This document shows positions 56,019 to 64,000 of a stretch of DNA of 64,000 bases, piece by piece; positions within the stretch are counted from its first letter, which is position 1; the number at the start of each line of letters is the position of its first letter. Made by a program: the position numbers and the translations under genes. The DNA lies in NCBI RefSeq assembly GCF_017303055.1, contig NZ_JAEKJT010000005.1, positions 484,965-548,964 of the forward strand. Reading direction: 5' to 3'. Source of the stretch: Halomonas litopenaei (lineage in GTDB: Bacteria; Pseudomonadota; Gammaproteobacteria; Pseudomonadales; Halomonadaceae). The notes under the pieces are model-generated. The model saw only the letters and a program-made list of their open reading frames with translations, was not told the DNA's origin and did not search any database.

Positions 56019-57445
56019 ACCAGCCGGTACAGACGTTCACCCCTCAAGCGTTTCATCAGCAGGCCCATGCGGCGCTGGAGAACCCACAGATCCGTGCCAA
56101 TTTCCGCAAGGCCATGGATGGACTGATGGGCAAGCGGCGCGAGGCGTTTTCAGATTGGGATCTGGAGACCTTGCGCCAGCTTGGCGCCAATATTCGCCTG
56201 CGTGCCCTGTCCAAGCTGCCGGACCTGCTGGAGCAGTTGGAGGCGAACTGCGAAGCCAACGGTATTCGCGTGCATTGGGCGGAGAATGGCGAGCAGGCCT
56301 GCGCAATGATCACGGAGATCTGCCAGCAGCATGGCGCCTCTTCGGTGATCAAGGGCAAGTCCATGGTGTCCGAGGAAATGCACCTCAATGCTCACCTCGA
56401 GCAGGCCGGTATCGAGGCGCTGGAATCCGATTTGGGAGAGTACCTGGTCCAGCTCAACGAGCAGACGCCCTCGCACATCATCATGCCGGCGATTCACCTG
56501 AATACCGATGAAATCTCCGACATCATGCATGACCGCACCGGGACGGAACGCACCCGGGATGTCGATGCCATGACGGCCGCGGCACGTGCCCAACTGCGCG
56601 AGCGATTCATGGCGGCAGATGTCGGGGTATCCGGGGTCAATTTTGCGGTCGCCGAGACAGGCACATTGTGTCTCGTGGAAAACGAAGGCAATGGCCGTAT
56701 GACGACGACGGCGCCGCCCGTGCATATTGCGGTGACAGGTATCGAAAAGGTGGTGGAGCATCTCGCGGATGTTGCCCCGCTGTACGCATTGCTGACCCGC
56801 TCGGCGACCGGTCAGCATGTCACCACCTACTTCAACATGATCAGTTCACCGCGCAAGGCGGGTGAGCACGATGGGCCCAAGGAAGTGCACCTTGTGTTGG
56901 TGGACAGCGGACGTTCGCGGATCTATCAAGATGACGAGCTGCTGGATACGTTGCGCTGCATCCGCTGTGGGGCCTGCATGAACCACTGCCCGGTCTACAC
57001 TCGGGTCGGTGGGCATACCTATGGCACCACCTACCCAGGGCCGATTGGCGCCATCCTCATGCCTCACCTGATGGGGCTGGAAGCCACCAAGGACCTGCCG
57101 TCGGCATCGAGTTTGTGCGGTGCCTGTGGTGAGGTCTGCCCGGTCAAGATCCCCATTCCCGACCTGCTGGTGCGGTTGCGTCGTGAAGCGGTCGGTGACG
57201 GAGTCGGTAATGTGCCGGGAGCCGGCGTCAAACGGTCGCGCAAGGAAGTGGCCGCATGGAAAAGCTGGCAGTGGCTGGCGACGCATCCCAATGCCTGGCG
57301 CGGCGCCAGTCTGATCGCCGGTAGTTTCAGGGGGCTGGCACCGTCTCACCTGGGGCCATGGACGGAGTACCGCACGGCTCCCAAACCAGCAAAGTCGTCG
57401 CTTCATACGCTGATCAAGCGTCACCGCAAGGAGCAGGATTCATGA
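56015..57445 (+). CDS. lutB: Lactate utilisation iron-sulfur protein LutB
   Basis: A 476-residue subunit. The N-terminal LUD domain includes ASSVIKGKSMVSEEMHLNAHLE and GVNFAVAETGTLCLVENEGN. Two 4Fe-4S motifs follow: CIRCGACMNHCPVY (about 311-324) and LCGACGEVCPVKIPIPDLL (about 360-378). It transfers electrons from lactate oxidation towards the membrane. ATG 56015, with GGAGG five bases upstream inside lutA, overlaps the lutA stop; its own stop overlaps lutC by 4 bases, so all three are translationally coupled. Confidence 0.95.
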   Translation: MNQPVQTFTPQAFHQQAHAALENPQIRANFRKAMDGLMGKRREAFSDWDLETLRQLGANIRLRALSKLPDLLEQLEANCEANGIRVHWAENGEQACAMITEICQQHGASSVIKGKSMVSEEMHLNAHLEQAGIEALESDLGEYLVQLNEQTPSHIIMPAIHLNTDEISDIMHDRTGTERTRDVDAMTAAARAQLRERFMAADVGVSGVNFAVAETGTLCLVENEGNGRMTTTAPPVHIAVTGIEKVVEHLADVAPLYALLTRSATGQHVTTYFNMISSPRKAGEHDGPKEVHLVLVDSGRSRIYQDDELLDTLRCIRCGACMNHCPVYTRVGGHTYGTTYPGPIGAILMPHLMGLEATKDLPSASSLCGACGEVCPVKIPIPDLLVRLRREAVGDGVGNVPGAGVKRSRKEVAAWKSWQWLATHPNAWRGASLIAGSFRGLAPSHLGPWTEYRTAPKPAKSSLHTLIKRHRKEQDS

Positions 57446-58098
57446 GTGCAAGAGACAGTATCCTGGGTCGCCTGCGAGATCGCCAAGGCAGCGCTCTGGT
57501 GGCACCGGAAAGTGACTTCGCTGTCGTGACAGGGCGGGGCTGGTCCCGTGAAGAGCGGGCGGAGCGGTTCACTCGCTGGATTACCTCGGTGCATGGCGAG
57601 GTGGTCCGCTGCAACACGGCGGATTGGACCGATGCGCTTGCAGGTGTGCTGGCAGAAAAGCAGATTCGCCGGCTGGCGCTGGGGCGACAGCATCCGGTGG
57701 CCCTGGCCGCGCGCGATGCCCTGGCAAGCCACCAGGTGGAGCTGATCGATGCCGATCGCGACATCGAGGCCTGGCAGGAGGAGCTGTTTCAGCATGTCGA
57801 CGCGGGGCTGACGTCAACTCGTGGCGGGATTGCTGAGACGGGCAGCCTGTGGCTATGGCCCGACGCGGACGAGCCGCGCCTGCTGAGCCTCGTGCCACCT
57901 CTGCATATTGCGGTGCTGGATGTCGACGCCATCGAGGATACGCTGTTCGATGTCATCACTCATCAAGGGTGGGCGAGTGGCATGCCGACCAACGCTCTGT
58001 TGATTTCTGGTCCCAGCAAGACGGCGGACATCGAGCAGACCCTGGCCTACGGGGTGCACGGCCCTCGCGAGTTGGTAGTTATTCTGCGCGACGGTTGA
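57442..58098 (+). CDS. lutC: Lactate utilisation protein LutC
   Basis: A 218-residue LUD-domain protein. Typical segments are DAGLTSTRGGIAETGSLWLW, PPLHIAVLDVDAIEDTLFDV and the C-terminal ISGPSKTADIEQTLAYGVHGP with GPRELVVIL. LutC completes the LutABC complex and is required for growth on L-lactate in Bacillus and Pseudomonas-type systems. It starts in the lutB stop (ATGA) and ends the operon. No lactate permease gene is adjacent. Confidence 0.94.
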   Translation: MSARDSILGRLRDRQGSALVAPESDFAVVTGRGWSREERAERFTRWITSVHGEVVRCNTADWTDALAGVLAEKQIRRLALGRQHPVALAARDALASHQVELIDADRDIEAWQEELFQHVDAGLTSTRGGIAETGSLWLWPDADEPRLLSLVPPLHIAVLDVDAIEDTLFDVITHQGWASGMPTNALLISGPSKTADIEQTLAYGVHGPRELVVILRDG

Positions 58099-58247
58099 CG
58101 CACCGATACGCGAAGAAAGTACGACACTACCGAGTCGGCCTGCGCGGATGACCCTGACGTTTGTCATATAAGTTGGCTATAGTGTTGTGCTTCCGATATC
58201 GCATAGTTGTCGGTGCACGGAGTGCAACCCGTTACATGGAGGCAGGC

Positions 58248-60341
58248 ATGTCGAAACAACCGCTGGGCGAAAAGCGCCCGATATTCCTTTCCTTTTCCCC
58301 AGTGGTGCTGGTCGGCGGATTGTCGCTGGCAGTGTTGCTGGCGGGCTGTCAGGAAGGAGCGGACGGAGAGTCCGCGAATGATGGCCAGGCCAGCTCATCT
58401 GCCCAGGGCCGCTTTATCGAGGCACCGGAAAGTGCGGCCGGCGAACCGATCGAAGGCGAGCTGACATCGCAAAGTGGCGTCAACCTCAACAACGGGTCGC
58501 GCTTTGGAAGCCACTGGGTCTGCGGCAGCGAAGGTGCGGGTGAGCTATATCAGCTGGATTCGCCGTTCGCCGCCACGCTCTCGGTCTATGACGAACGTGG
58601 CCGTTGGCAGGGCGGGGCGGAAAGCTCGGAGCAGGCGCCGGCATCGCTGCTGCTGGGGCCGTCAGAAGGTTGCTCGCTGGTGGTCGTCAACAGCACCGAC
58701 ATGTCCGGCTTTGGCCCCTACGCATTGACACCTTCCCAGCAACAGGGCGCCGAGTCGCTGACGGATGGAGAGGCTGTCGTCGGCGTTCTGGGCGAAGAGA
58801 CGGCCAGTTACCCCATCAGCCTGGACGACACCCGTCAGGTCACTCTGACGCTGGCCGGCGCGTCCAGTGCCGCGCTGGTACTCGAAGGCAACGAAGCATC
58901 CCACAAGGCAGCCCGCTGTGGCGATGACCAGCAGACGCTGGAGGCCTTCCTGACGCCTGGCGATTATGAGGTGCGTCTGGTGCCCGGTCAGCCGGTGAAG
59001 GAGCGGGTGGATGTTGCCTGTGAAGATGACTTCGTCAGCGTGGGCGGCGGCTATCGTCTGACGATGGAACAGGCTGACCTGTCGCGTGGCGAGCGCAACA
59101 GCGGTCCGCTGCGTTCTGGTGACAGCATTACCGGCACGCTGGATGACGCCTCTTCCAGCAACACCTACGAGCTTTCTATTGCAGAGCCCACCAACGTCAC
59201 TCTGTCGCTCAGCTCAGATGACTTCGATACGGTTCTGCAGGTGCGCGGCGGCCAGACCAACATCGATGTCGATGACACTGGCAGCGGCACCAATTCCCTG
59301 CTTGAAAGCGTTCTCATGCCAGGCGACTACCGCGTGGTGGTCACTGGCTATGGCGGAGAGTCCGGAGCCTATGCACTTGAGCTCGACACGACGCCGTTTG
59401 ATGGCGAGTTGAAGAACGAGGGCGAGCTCGTGCCTGGCGAATCCGTGCAGGGCATGGCGGGTGGTATGCAGCCCAATACCTACACCCTGACCATCGAACA
59501 GGCCTCCGAAGTATCGATCGGAGTGTCGTCCTCGGCGTTTGATACCCAGCTCTATCTGGAAGGCAACGGGGTAGCCTTGAGCGATGATGACGGCGGTGGT
59601 GGCACCAACTCCCGCATCGATACCGTGCTGGAGCCGGGCAGCTACCGGGTCGAAGTCAGCAGCTACTCGGGTTCGTCAGCCGGGACCTTCCTGCTCGAGT
59701 CCAGCGTCAATGCCTTTGACGGTGAGTTGCGAAACAGCGGCGAACTGCAGTCAGGCGAGACGGTGCGAGGCATGCTGGGAAGCAGCGGCAGCAATGGCTA
59801 CACCTTTACGCTTGATGAGGCGGCTGAAGTGACGCTGGAACTGAACTCCAGTGCTTTCGATGCCTTGCTGGGCTTGAGCGGAGGAAGTGTCGACACCAGT
59901 GACGACGATGGCGGTTCTGGCACCAATTCGCGCATCCATGCCGTACTGGAGCCGGGTACGTATCAGGTGAACGCGCAAAGTTTCAGTGGCAGCGGCAGTT
60001 ATTCACTGAGGCTGACACAGCAGCCGTTCAGCGGCGATTTCCGCACCGGTGGTGAGATTCGCACTGGCGAAACGGTGTATGGCCAGCTTGAGGTCAATGG
60101 CGAGCTGACCTATACCCTGGTCGTCGAGGAGGCTGGTGTGGTCAGCGTCGAGACCCAGTCGGAGGCCGTGGATACACTGCTGGAGCTCGAGGGTAATGGC
60201 GTCTTCTTTCAGGATGACGACAGCGGCAGCACCGACCTCGGGTCATTGATCGAGACCACGCTGGAGCCTGGTGAGTACCAGGTCTCGGTCACCGGCTACG
60301 GTGGCAATGGCGGCATTGTTCGCGTCGATGTCAGGCCCTGA
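58248..60341 (+). CDS. Lipoprotein with tandem PPC-like beta domains
   Basis: A 697-residue secreted lipoprotein. The signal peptide ends in a lipobox LLAGC (Cys34), followed by a Ser/Asp-rich linker. Four tandem domains of about 105 residues start near 283, 384, 490 and 594, each running G-E-L-x-x-G-E-x-V-x-G, then an aromatic Y-T/E-L-x-x, a D-D-D-x-G-x-G-T-N-S turn and a closing LEPGxYxVxVxxYxG. Two divergent copies precede them (about 60-170 and 170-280). This is the pre-peptidase C-terminal fold, but no protease domain is present. ATG 58248 follows GGAGG. The acidic DDD turns suggest calcium binding. Confidence 0.82.
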   Translation: MSKQPLGEKRPIFLSFSPVVLVGGLSLAVLLAGCQEGADGESANDGQASSSAQGRFIEAPESAAGEPIEGELTSQSGVNLNNGSRFGSHWVCGSEGAGELYQLDSPFAATLSVYDERGRWQGGAESSEQAPASLLLGPSEGCSLVVVNSTDMSGFGPYALTPSQQQGAESLTDGEAVVGVLGEETASYPISLDDTRQVTLTLAGASSAALVLEGNEASHKAARCGDDQQTLEAFLTPGDYEVRLVPGQPVKERVDVACEDDFVSVGGGYRLTMEQADLSRGERNSGPLRSGDSITGTLDDASSSNTYELSIAEPTNVTLSLSSDDFDTVLQVRGGQTNIDVDDTGSGTNSLLESVLMPGDYRVVVTGYGGESGAYALELDTTPFDGELKNEGELVPGESVQGMAGGMQPNTYTLTIEQASEVSIGVSSSAFDTQLYLEGNGVALSDDDGGGGTNSRIDTVLEPGSYRVEVSSYSGSSAGTFLLESSVNAFDGELRNSGELQSGETVRGMLGSSGSNGYTFTLDEAAEVTLELNSSAFDALLGLSGGSVDTSDDDGGSGTNSRIHAVLEPGTYQVNAQSFSGSGSYSLRLTQQPFSGDFRTGGEIRTGETVYGQLEVNGELTYTLVVEEAGVVSVETQSEAVDTLLELEGNGVFFQDDDSGSTDLGSLIETTLEPGEYQVSVTGYGGNGGIVRVDVRP

Positions 60342-60429
60342 TAACCGGTGCCAGGATAGCAGGCCTACTTGTGGAGGGCGGGGCTGCGCCTCTGCGCGAC
60401 ACAGGCCTGCTGACTAACCCCGAAGCGCC

Positions 60430-60457
60430 AAACGCCACTCTTAGGAGTGGCGTTTTT
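60430..60457 (+). terminator. Rho-independent terminator after the PPC lipoprotein gene
   Basis: AAACGCCACTC (60430-60440), loop TTAG and GAGTGGCGTTT followed by T to 60457. Confidence 0.92.
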
Positions 60458-60502
60458 GCATCTGAACAGCTGCAATACTAGCCATCGGACAGGGAGAGCA
60501 TC

Positions 60503-63373
60503 ATGACGGCCATTTCCACCACACCCCCCAGCATCTCCATGGACTCGCTGGTCGAGCGATTGAAGCAGCATCTGCCGGAAGCGCGCCTGGTCACCGACCC
60601 ATTGCGACGCCTGGCCTATGGGACGGATGCCAGCTTTTATCGGTTGGTGCCAAGCCTGGTGGTGCGGCCGCAGACCGAGCAGGAGCTGCGCTCTGTGATT
60701 GAGGCCTGCCGCGAGGGGCACTGGCCGATGACCTTTCGCGCGGCCGGCACGTCATTGTCCGGGCAAGCCATCACCGACGGTGTATTGATTCAGCTCGGCC
60801 GTGGTTGGCGGGGTGCCGAGGTGCTCGACAATGGGGCTCGCATCGACCTGCAGCCCGCTGTCATTGGTGCCAGGGCCAACGAGTTGCTGGCGCCCTTCGA
60901 TCGCAAGATCGGCCCTGACCCTGCGTCCATTGCCAGCTGCATGATCGGCGGTATCGCGGCGAATAACGCATCCGGCATGTGTTGCGGCACCGCTCAGAAT
61001 ACCTATATGACGCTCGACAGTATCCGCGTGGTGCTGCTGGATGGTGCTGTGCTCGATACCGCTGATACGGCCAGTGTCGAGGCGTTCCGCAAGAGCCATG
61101 CGGTGCTGCTGGACGGGTTGGAGCGGCTGGCCGCCGGCGTGCGTACCGATGTCGAACTGGCAAGGCGTATTCGCCACAAGTACCGGCTCAAGAATACCAC
61201 CGGCTACGCGCTGAACAGTCTGCTGGATTACCGTGATGGCGTCGACATCCTGGCCCACCTGATGATCGGGTCTGAAGGGACTCTCGGTTGTATCACGCGC
61301 ATTACGTATCACACCGTGCCAGAACCACCCCGTCGTGCAGCGGCCATGATCTTCTTCCCCGACCTGGGCAGTGCCTGTCGTGCGACCATCGCGCTCAAGG
61401 GTACGGGGGTGGCGGCAGTAGAGCTGATGGATCGTGCCGGACTCCGCGCGGTGGAGCGGCAGCCAGGGATGCCCGAGCACCTTCGCGATCTGCCGTCAGG
61501 TGCCACCGCGCTGCTGGTGGATGTTCGTGAGCAGGATGGCGACACCTTGGCTGCGCGTATCGATGACGTCAATCAGGCCCTTGAGGGCATCATGACGCTG
61601 GAGCCTGTCACCTTCACTGAAGATCCCGTCAGCTACGCCCTCTACTGGAAAGTTCGCAAGGGGTTGTTCCCGGCGGTGGGTGCCGTTCGCGACCTGGGGA
61701 CGACGGTGATCATCGAAGACGTTGCCTTTCCGATCGAGCGGCTGGAGGAGGGCGTTGCCGCGCTGACCGCCGCGTTCAAGCGGCATGGCTATGACGATGC
61801 CCTGCTGTTTGGTCACGCGCTTGAGGGCAACCTGCATTTTGTTTTTCCACAGGGCTTCGAGCGCGCGGGCGAAAAAGAGCGTTATCAGGCCTTGATGGCT
61901 GACGTCGCCCAGCTGGTAGCGGTTGAGTTCGGTGGCTCCCTGAAGGCGGAGCATGGCACAGGGCGCAACATGGCCCCCTTTGTCGAATTGGAGTGGGGCA
62001 AGGAAGCGTATGACCTGATGTGGCAGATCAAGGCGCTGTTCGATGCGGACCATCTTTTGAATCCCGAGGTCATGCTGACCCGAAACCCAACCTTGCACCT
62101 CGAGAACTTGAAGCCTCTACCCGAGGCTGACGCCATCGTCGATCGCTGCATCGAATGTGGCTTCTGCGAAGCGGTGTGTCCCTCCCGGGAACTGACGCTG
62201 ACACCCCGCCAGCGCATCGTGTTGACGCGTGAGCGGGCCAGGCTGGCCAACCTTGAGCAACCCACCGATGCAGACAGGGAGCGGTCGGAAGCCTTTGGTC
62301 GGACAGCACTTTATGACATCGATACGTCCTGTGCGGCAGATGGTATGTGTGGTACCCGTTGTCCCGTCGGCATCAATACCGGCGAGCTGGTGCTTGCCAT
62401 GCGTGAAGAGCGGCATGTCGGCAAGCAGCAGTTGGCGAGACGCATCGGACGGCATTTTTCCGGTGTGACCCGAGTCGCACGAAGTGGCCTGCGAGGGGCA
62501 AGCGTCGCAAGGGCGGTGATCGGCGACAGGCTGATGGCGACGGCAATCCAGGGCTTGCACCAGGTCAGCAACAAGAGGATTCCCCAGTGGATTCCGTCGA
62601 TTCCCGCGGCCGCCCCCATTCGCGTGTTGTCATCCGTGGCCCAGGTGGGCGAGGGGCGCGACCCAGTGGTGTACTTTCCCTCCTGTGCTACGCGAGTCTT
62701 CGGCGCAGACAAGCGCGACAGCAGCGCGCGGGCGGTAATGGAAGTGGTGCTGGCGCTGCTGGACAAGGCCGGCTATGACGTGATCATTCCTGAAATGCCG
62801 GGTCATCTGTGCTGTGGCATGCCCTTTTCCTCGAAGGGAATGGCAAATGAGGCCACCCATAAGGCGAGGGAGTTGAACCGAGAGCTCTTGGCAGCAAGCC
62901 ATAACGGCAGGGTGCCGATCCTCTTTGATACCAGCCCTTGCAGTCAGCAGGTGGAGCAGCACCTCGATGCGCGTTTGAAGATTCAGGAGCCGGTCGCGTT
63001 TGCCCATGACTATCTGCTGCCTCGCCTGGACATCGCCCCGGTGGAAAGCAAGGTCGCCGTTCATGTGACCTGCTCCAGTCATCGCAAAGGCCTGACTGAG
63101 GCGTTTATCGCGCTGGCTCGTGCATGTGCCAAGGACGTTGTCGTTCCAGAGGGCATCAGCTGCTGTGGTTTTGCGGGCGACAAGGGTTTACGGGTGCCAG
63201 AGCTGACCGCATCGTCCCTGCAGGACCTTGCGGGGCAAGTGGTGGGCTGCGAATTTGGTGTCTCCAATTCGCGAACCTGTGAAATGGGGATGACCGAGCA
63301 CTCAGGCCTGACGTACCACTCAATCCTGGAGCTGCTTGATCGTGCCAGCCAGCCGAGGGGCGTCAACTCATAG
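60503..63373 (+). CDS. dld: Fused FAD/iron-sulfur D-lactate-type dehydrogenase
   Basis: A 956-residue two-part flavoenzyme. The N-terminal FAD-binding PCMH domain (about 45-240) includes RAAGTSLSGQAITDGVLI and GGIAANNASGMCCGT; the FAD-oxidase C-domain runs to about 540 with LMIGSEGTLGCITRITYH and GHALEGNLHFVF. Two 4Fe-4S motifs (CIECGFCEAVCPS near 549; CAADGMCGTRCPVG near 610) and two CCG domains (CCGMPFSSKG near 770; CCGFAGDKG near 888) follow. It matches the fused membrane-associated D-lactate (or 2-hydroxyglutarate) dehydrogenases and complements LutABC for D-lactate. The substrate is inferred from context. Confidence 0.9.
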   Translation: MTAISTTPPSISMDSLVERLKQHLPEARLVTDPLRRLAYGTDASFYRLVPSLVVRPQTEQELRSVIEACREGHWPMTFRAAGTSLSGQAITDGVLIQLGRGWRGAEVLDNGARIDLQPAVIGARANELLAPFDRKIGPDPASIASCMIGGIAANNASGMCCGTAQNTYMTLDSIRVVLLDGAVLDTADTASVEAFRKSHAVLLDGLERLAAGVRTDVELARRIRHKYRLKNTTGYALNSLLDYRDGVDILAHLMIGSEGTLGCITRITYHTVPEPPRRAAAMIFFPDLGSACRATIALKGTGVAAVELMDRAGLRAVERQPGMPEHLRDLPSGATALLVDVREQDGDTLAARIDDVNQALEGIMTLEPVTFTEDPVSYALYWKVRKGLFPAVGAVRDLGTTVIIEDVAFPIERLEEGVAALTAAFKRHGYDDALLFGHALEGNLHFVFPQGFERAGEKERYQALMADVAQLVAVEFGGSLKAEHGTGRNMAPFVELEWGKEAYDLMWQIKALFDADHLLNPEVMLTRNPTLHLENLKPLPEADAIVDRCIECGFCEAVCPSRELTLTPRQRIVLTRERARLANLEQPTDADRERSEAFGRTALYDIDTSCAADGMCGTRCPVGINTGELVLAMREERHVGKQQLARRIGRHFSGVTRVARSGLRGASVARAVIGDRLMATAIQGLHQVSNKRIPQWIPSIPAAAPIRVLSSVAQVGEGRDPVVYFPSCATRVFGADKRDSSARAVMEVVLALLDKAGYDVIIPEMPGHLCCGMPFSSKGMANEATHKARELNRELLAASHNGRVPILFDTSPCSQQVEQHLDARLKIQEPVAFAHDYLLPRLDIAPVESKVAVHVTCSSHRKGLTEAFIALARACAKDVVVPEGISCCGFAGDKGLRVPELTASSLQDLAGQVVGCEFGVSNSRTCEMGMTEHSGLTYHSILELLDRASQPRGVNS

Positions 63374-63621
63374 CACACTTCTGCGCGCGCCTTTATGGGT
63401 AGAGGTGCGGCTTGGCGCCCCGATAGAAGTCGCCAACGGAGTGTAGATAGAGCGCGTGTGCAGGAGCGTATGACCGGGTGTGTGACAAAGAAGAGACAGG
63501 GCGATGAACTTTTTTGATTCAGGCTATTGCCAAGCTGCCTCGAGATCCGTAAAGTACGCATCCGCTGCCGGCGACGAGCAAACGTCACAGGCGGTGAAGA
63601 GTGGTAAAAGTAGTTGATTTG
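63374..63621. other. Spacer before the rRNA operon
   Basis: No gene is supported. It lies between dld and the first rRNA promoter. A minus-strand frame crossing 63524-63901 reads through both promoters and has no family-like features. Confidence 0.55.
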
Positions 63622-63685
63622 AAAAGGCTTTTTTAAGCTTCTCGGAAAAATCACTGCTTGACGAGCAACGAGAAATCGGTAGAAT
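63622..63685 (+). promoter_or_regulatory. rRNA operon promoter P1 with UP element
   Basis: An A/T-rich block (63622-63651, with AAAAGGC and TTTTTTAAG) precedes TTGACG (63658-63663), a 16-base spacer and TAGAAT (63680-63685). This is the classical strong, stringent-controlled rrn P1 layout. Confidence 0.85.
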
Positions 63686-63795
63686 GCTCGCCACTTGATC
63701 GGAGTCGCCGACAGGGCATTGAAAGATGCACTGAGGCACGCTTCGCTCTCTTTTGAAGTCTGCGAGCATCGCTTGCGGGACGCAAAAGAAAGCGC

Positions 63796-63823
63796 TTGAC
63801 GAAACGCTTCGATTCTGTAGAAT
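63796..63823 (+). promoter_or_regulatory. rRNA operon promoter P2
   Basis: TTGACG (63796-63801), a 16-base spacer and TAGAAT (63818-63823), the same two hexamers and spacing as P1, 138 bases downstream. A GC-rich discriminator (ACGCC) follows. Confidence 0.85.
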
Positions 63824-63900
63824 ACGCCTTCCTCGCAGGGCGCTGAGCAAAGCGCTCGGCAACAGCGAGGCGCTCATTGAACTCACTAGAGTCAAGAGCA

Positions 63901-63912
63901 CGCTCTTTAAAA
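63901..63912 (+). promoter_or_regulatory. BoxA antitermination site of the rRNA leader
   Basis: CGCTCTTTAAAA matches the E. coli boxA TGCTCTTTAACA closely. It recruits NusB/NusE (S10) so that polymerase reads through the rRNA genes. nusA is encoded at the other end of this window. Confidence 0.85.
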
Positions 63913-63935
63913 ATTGATCAGGTAATTCATGTGGG

Positions 63936-63997
63936 CGCTTGCCGATGAGTCAGTGACAATGTCACTGAAATATCAAGGCAAGCGACTCGTCAAACGA
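63936..63997 (+). other. 16S leader processing stems (rRNA operon start)
   Basis: CGCTTGCC (63936-63943) pairs with GGCAAGCG (63977-63984), enclosing a perfect CAGTGAC/GTCACTG stem (63951-63957 and 63961-63967). A small ACTCGT/ACGAG stem follows (to 63997). These are leader structures; the mature 16S 5' end is expected just outside the window. Confidence 0.75.
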
Positions 63998-64000
63998 GAC

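Noticed and set aside
63524..63901. A 125-codon minus-strand frame near the end
   Set aside because: It runs across both rRNA promoters and ends at boxA, has no recognisable domain, and the promoter reading is far stronger.

Overview
The window looks like a chromosomal segment of a high-GC, aerobic gammaproteobacterium. The protein sequences and gene order best fit the Halomonadaceae (Halomonas, Cobetia or Chromohalobacter type). This is judged by recognition only; no database search was possible. The left edge carries the classical order secG - tRNA-Leu(GAG) - tRNA-fMet - rimP - nusA - infB - rbfA - truB - rpsO - pnp. The right edge enters the leader of a ribosomal RNA operon: two tandem promoters, boxA and processing stems are visible, and 16S should start just beyond base 64000.

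Region by region. 1-9371: transcription and translation operon. 9423-13687: an MFS exporter, a DUF3311 + sodium:solute symporter pair and an acetyl-CoA acetyltransferase. 13897-20943 (minus): a LacI-controlled sugar-acid operon (LacI, PfkB kinase, 2-hydroxyacid dehydrogenase, three-part TRAP transporter, HAD phosphatase). It resembles the kgu (2-ketogluconate) pathway of Pseudomonas with a TRAP importer in place of the MFS one. A second, related HAD phosphatase follows at 21191. 22166-24151: a DUF4235 protein, an 11-copy GCCCCA microsatellite and an uncharacterised membrane protein. 24300-33969: central carbon metabolism (epd-pgk-fba, a lrgAB pair, a second unrelated class I aldolase, transketolase, metK). 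34389-40490: two coupled small membrane proteins, an exported LigB-type DNA ligase, an LpxH-like phosphoesterase, a divergent TetR/GST pair and an AEC transporter; short tandem duplications are frequent here. 40751: metF. 41807-45201 (minus): a TAXI-type TRAP transporter behind a good sigma-54 promoter. 45488-50805: yheV, prlC, an NSS transporter, a gamma-carbonic anhydrase and a YdjM-like protein. 50769-63373: a lactate-use locus. A GntR repressor with a DctB/DctD two-component pair faces lutABC across a promoter with PdhR/LldR-type operators; a PPC-repeat lipoprotein and a fused FAD/Fe-S D-lactate-type dehydrogenase follow.

How the parts may work together. The two TRAP systems, the lut/dld oxidases and the glycolytic/pentose-phosphate block suggest an organism that lives on organic and sugar acids. 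The sigma-54 promoter of the TAXI-TRAP genes is a plausible target of the DctD activator encoded 6 kb away (inference). I see no phage, insertion sequence or CRISPR array. The least explained items are the 361-residue membrane protein at 23066, the coupled small membrane proteins at 34389/34805, the PPC lipoprotein at 58248, and a five-copy 18-bp repeat of the yheV 3' end in which every copy carries an in-frame stop codon.
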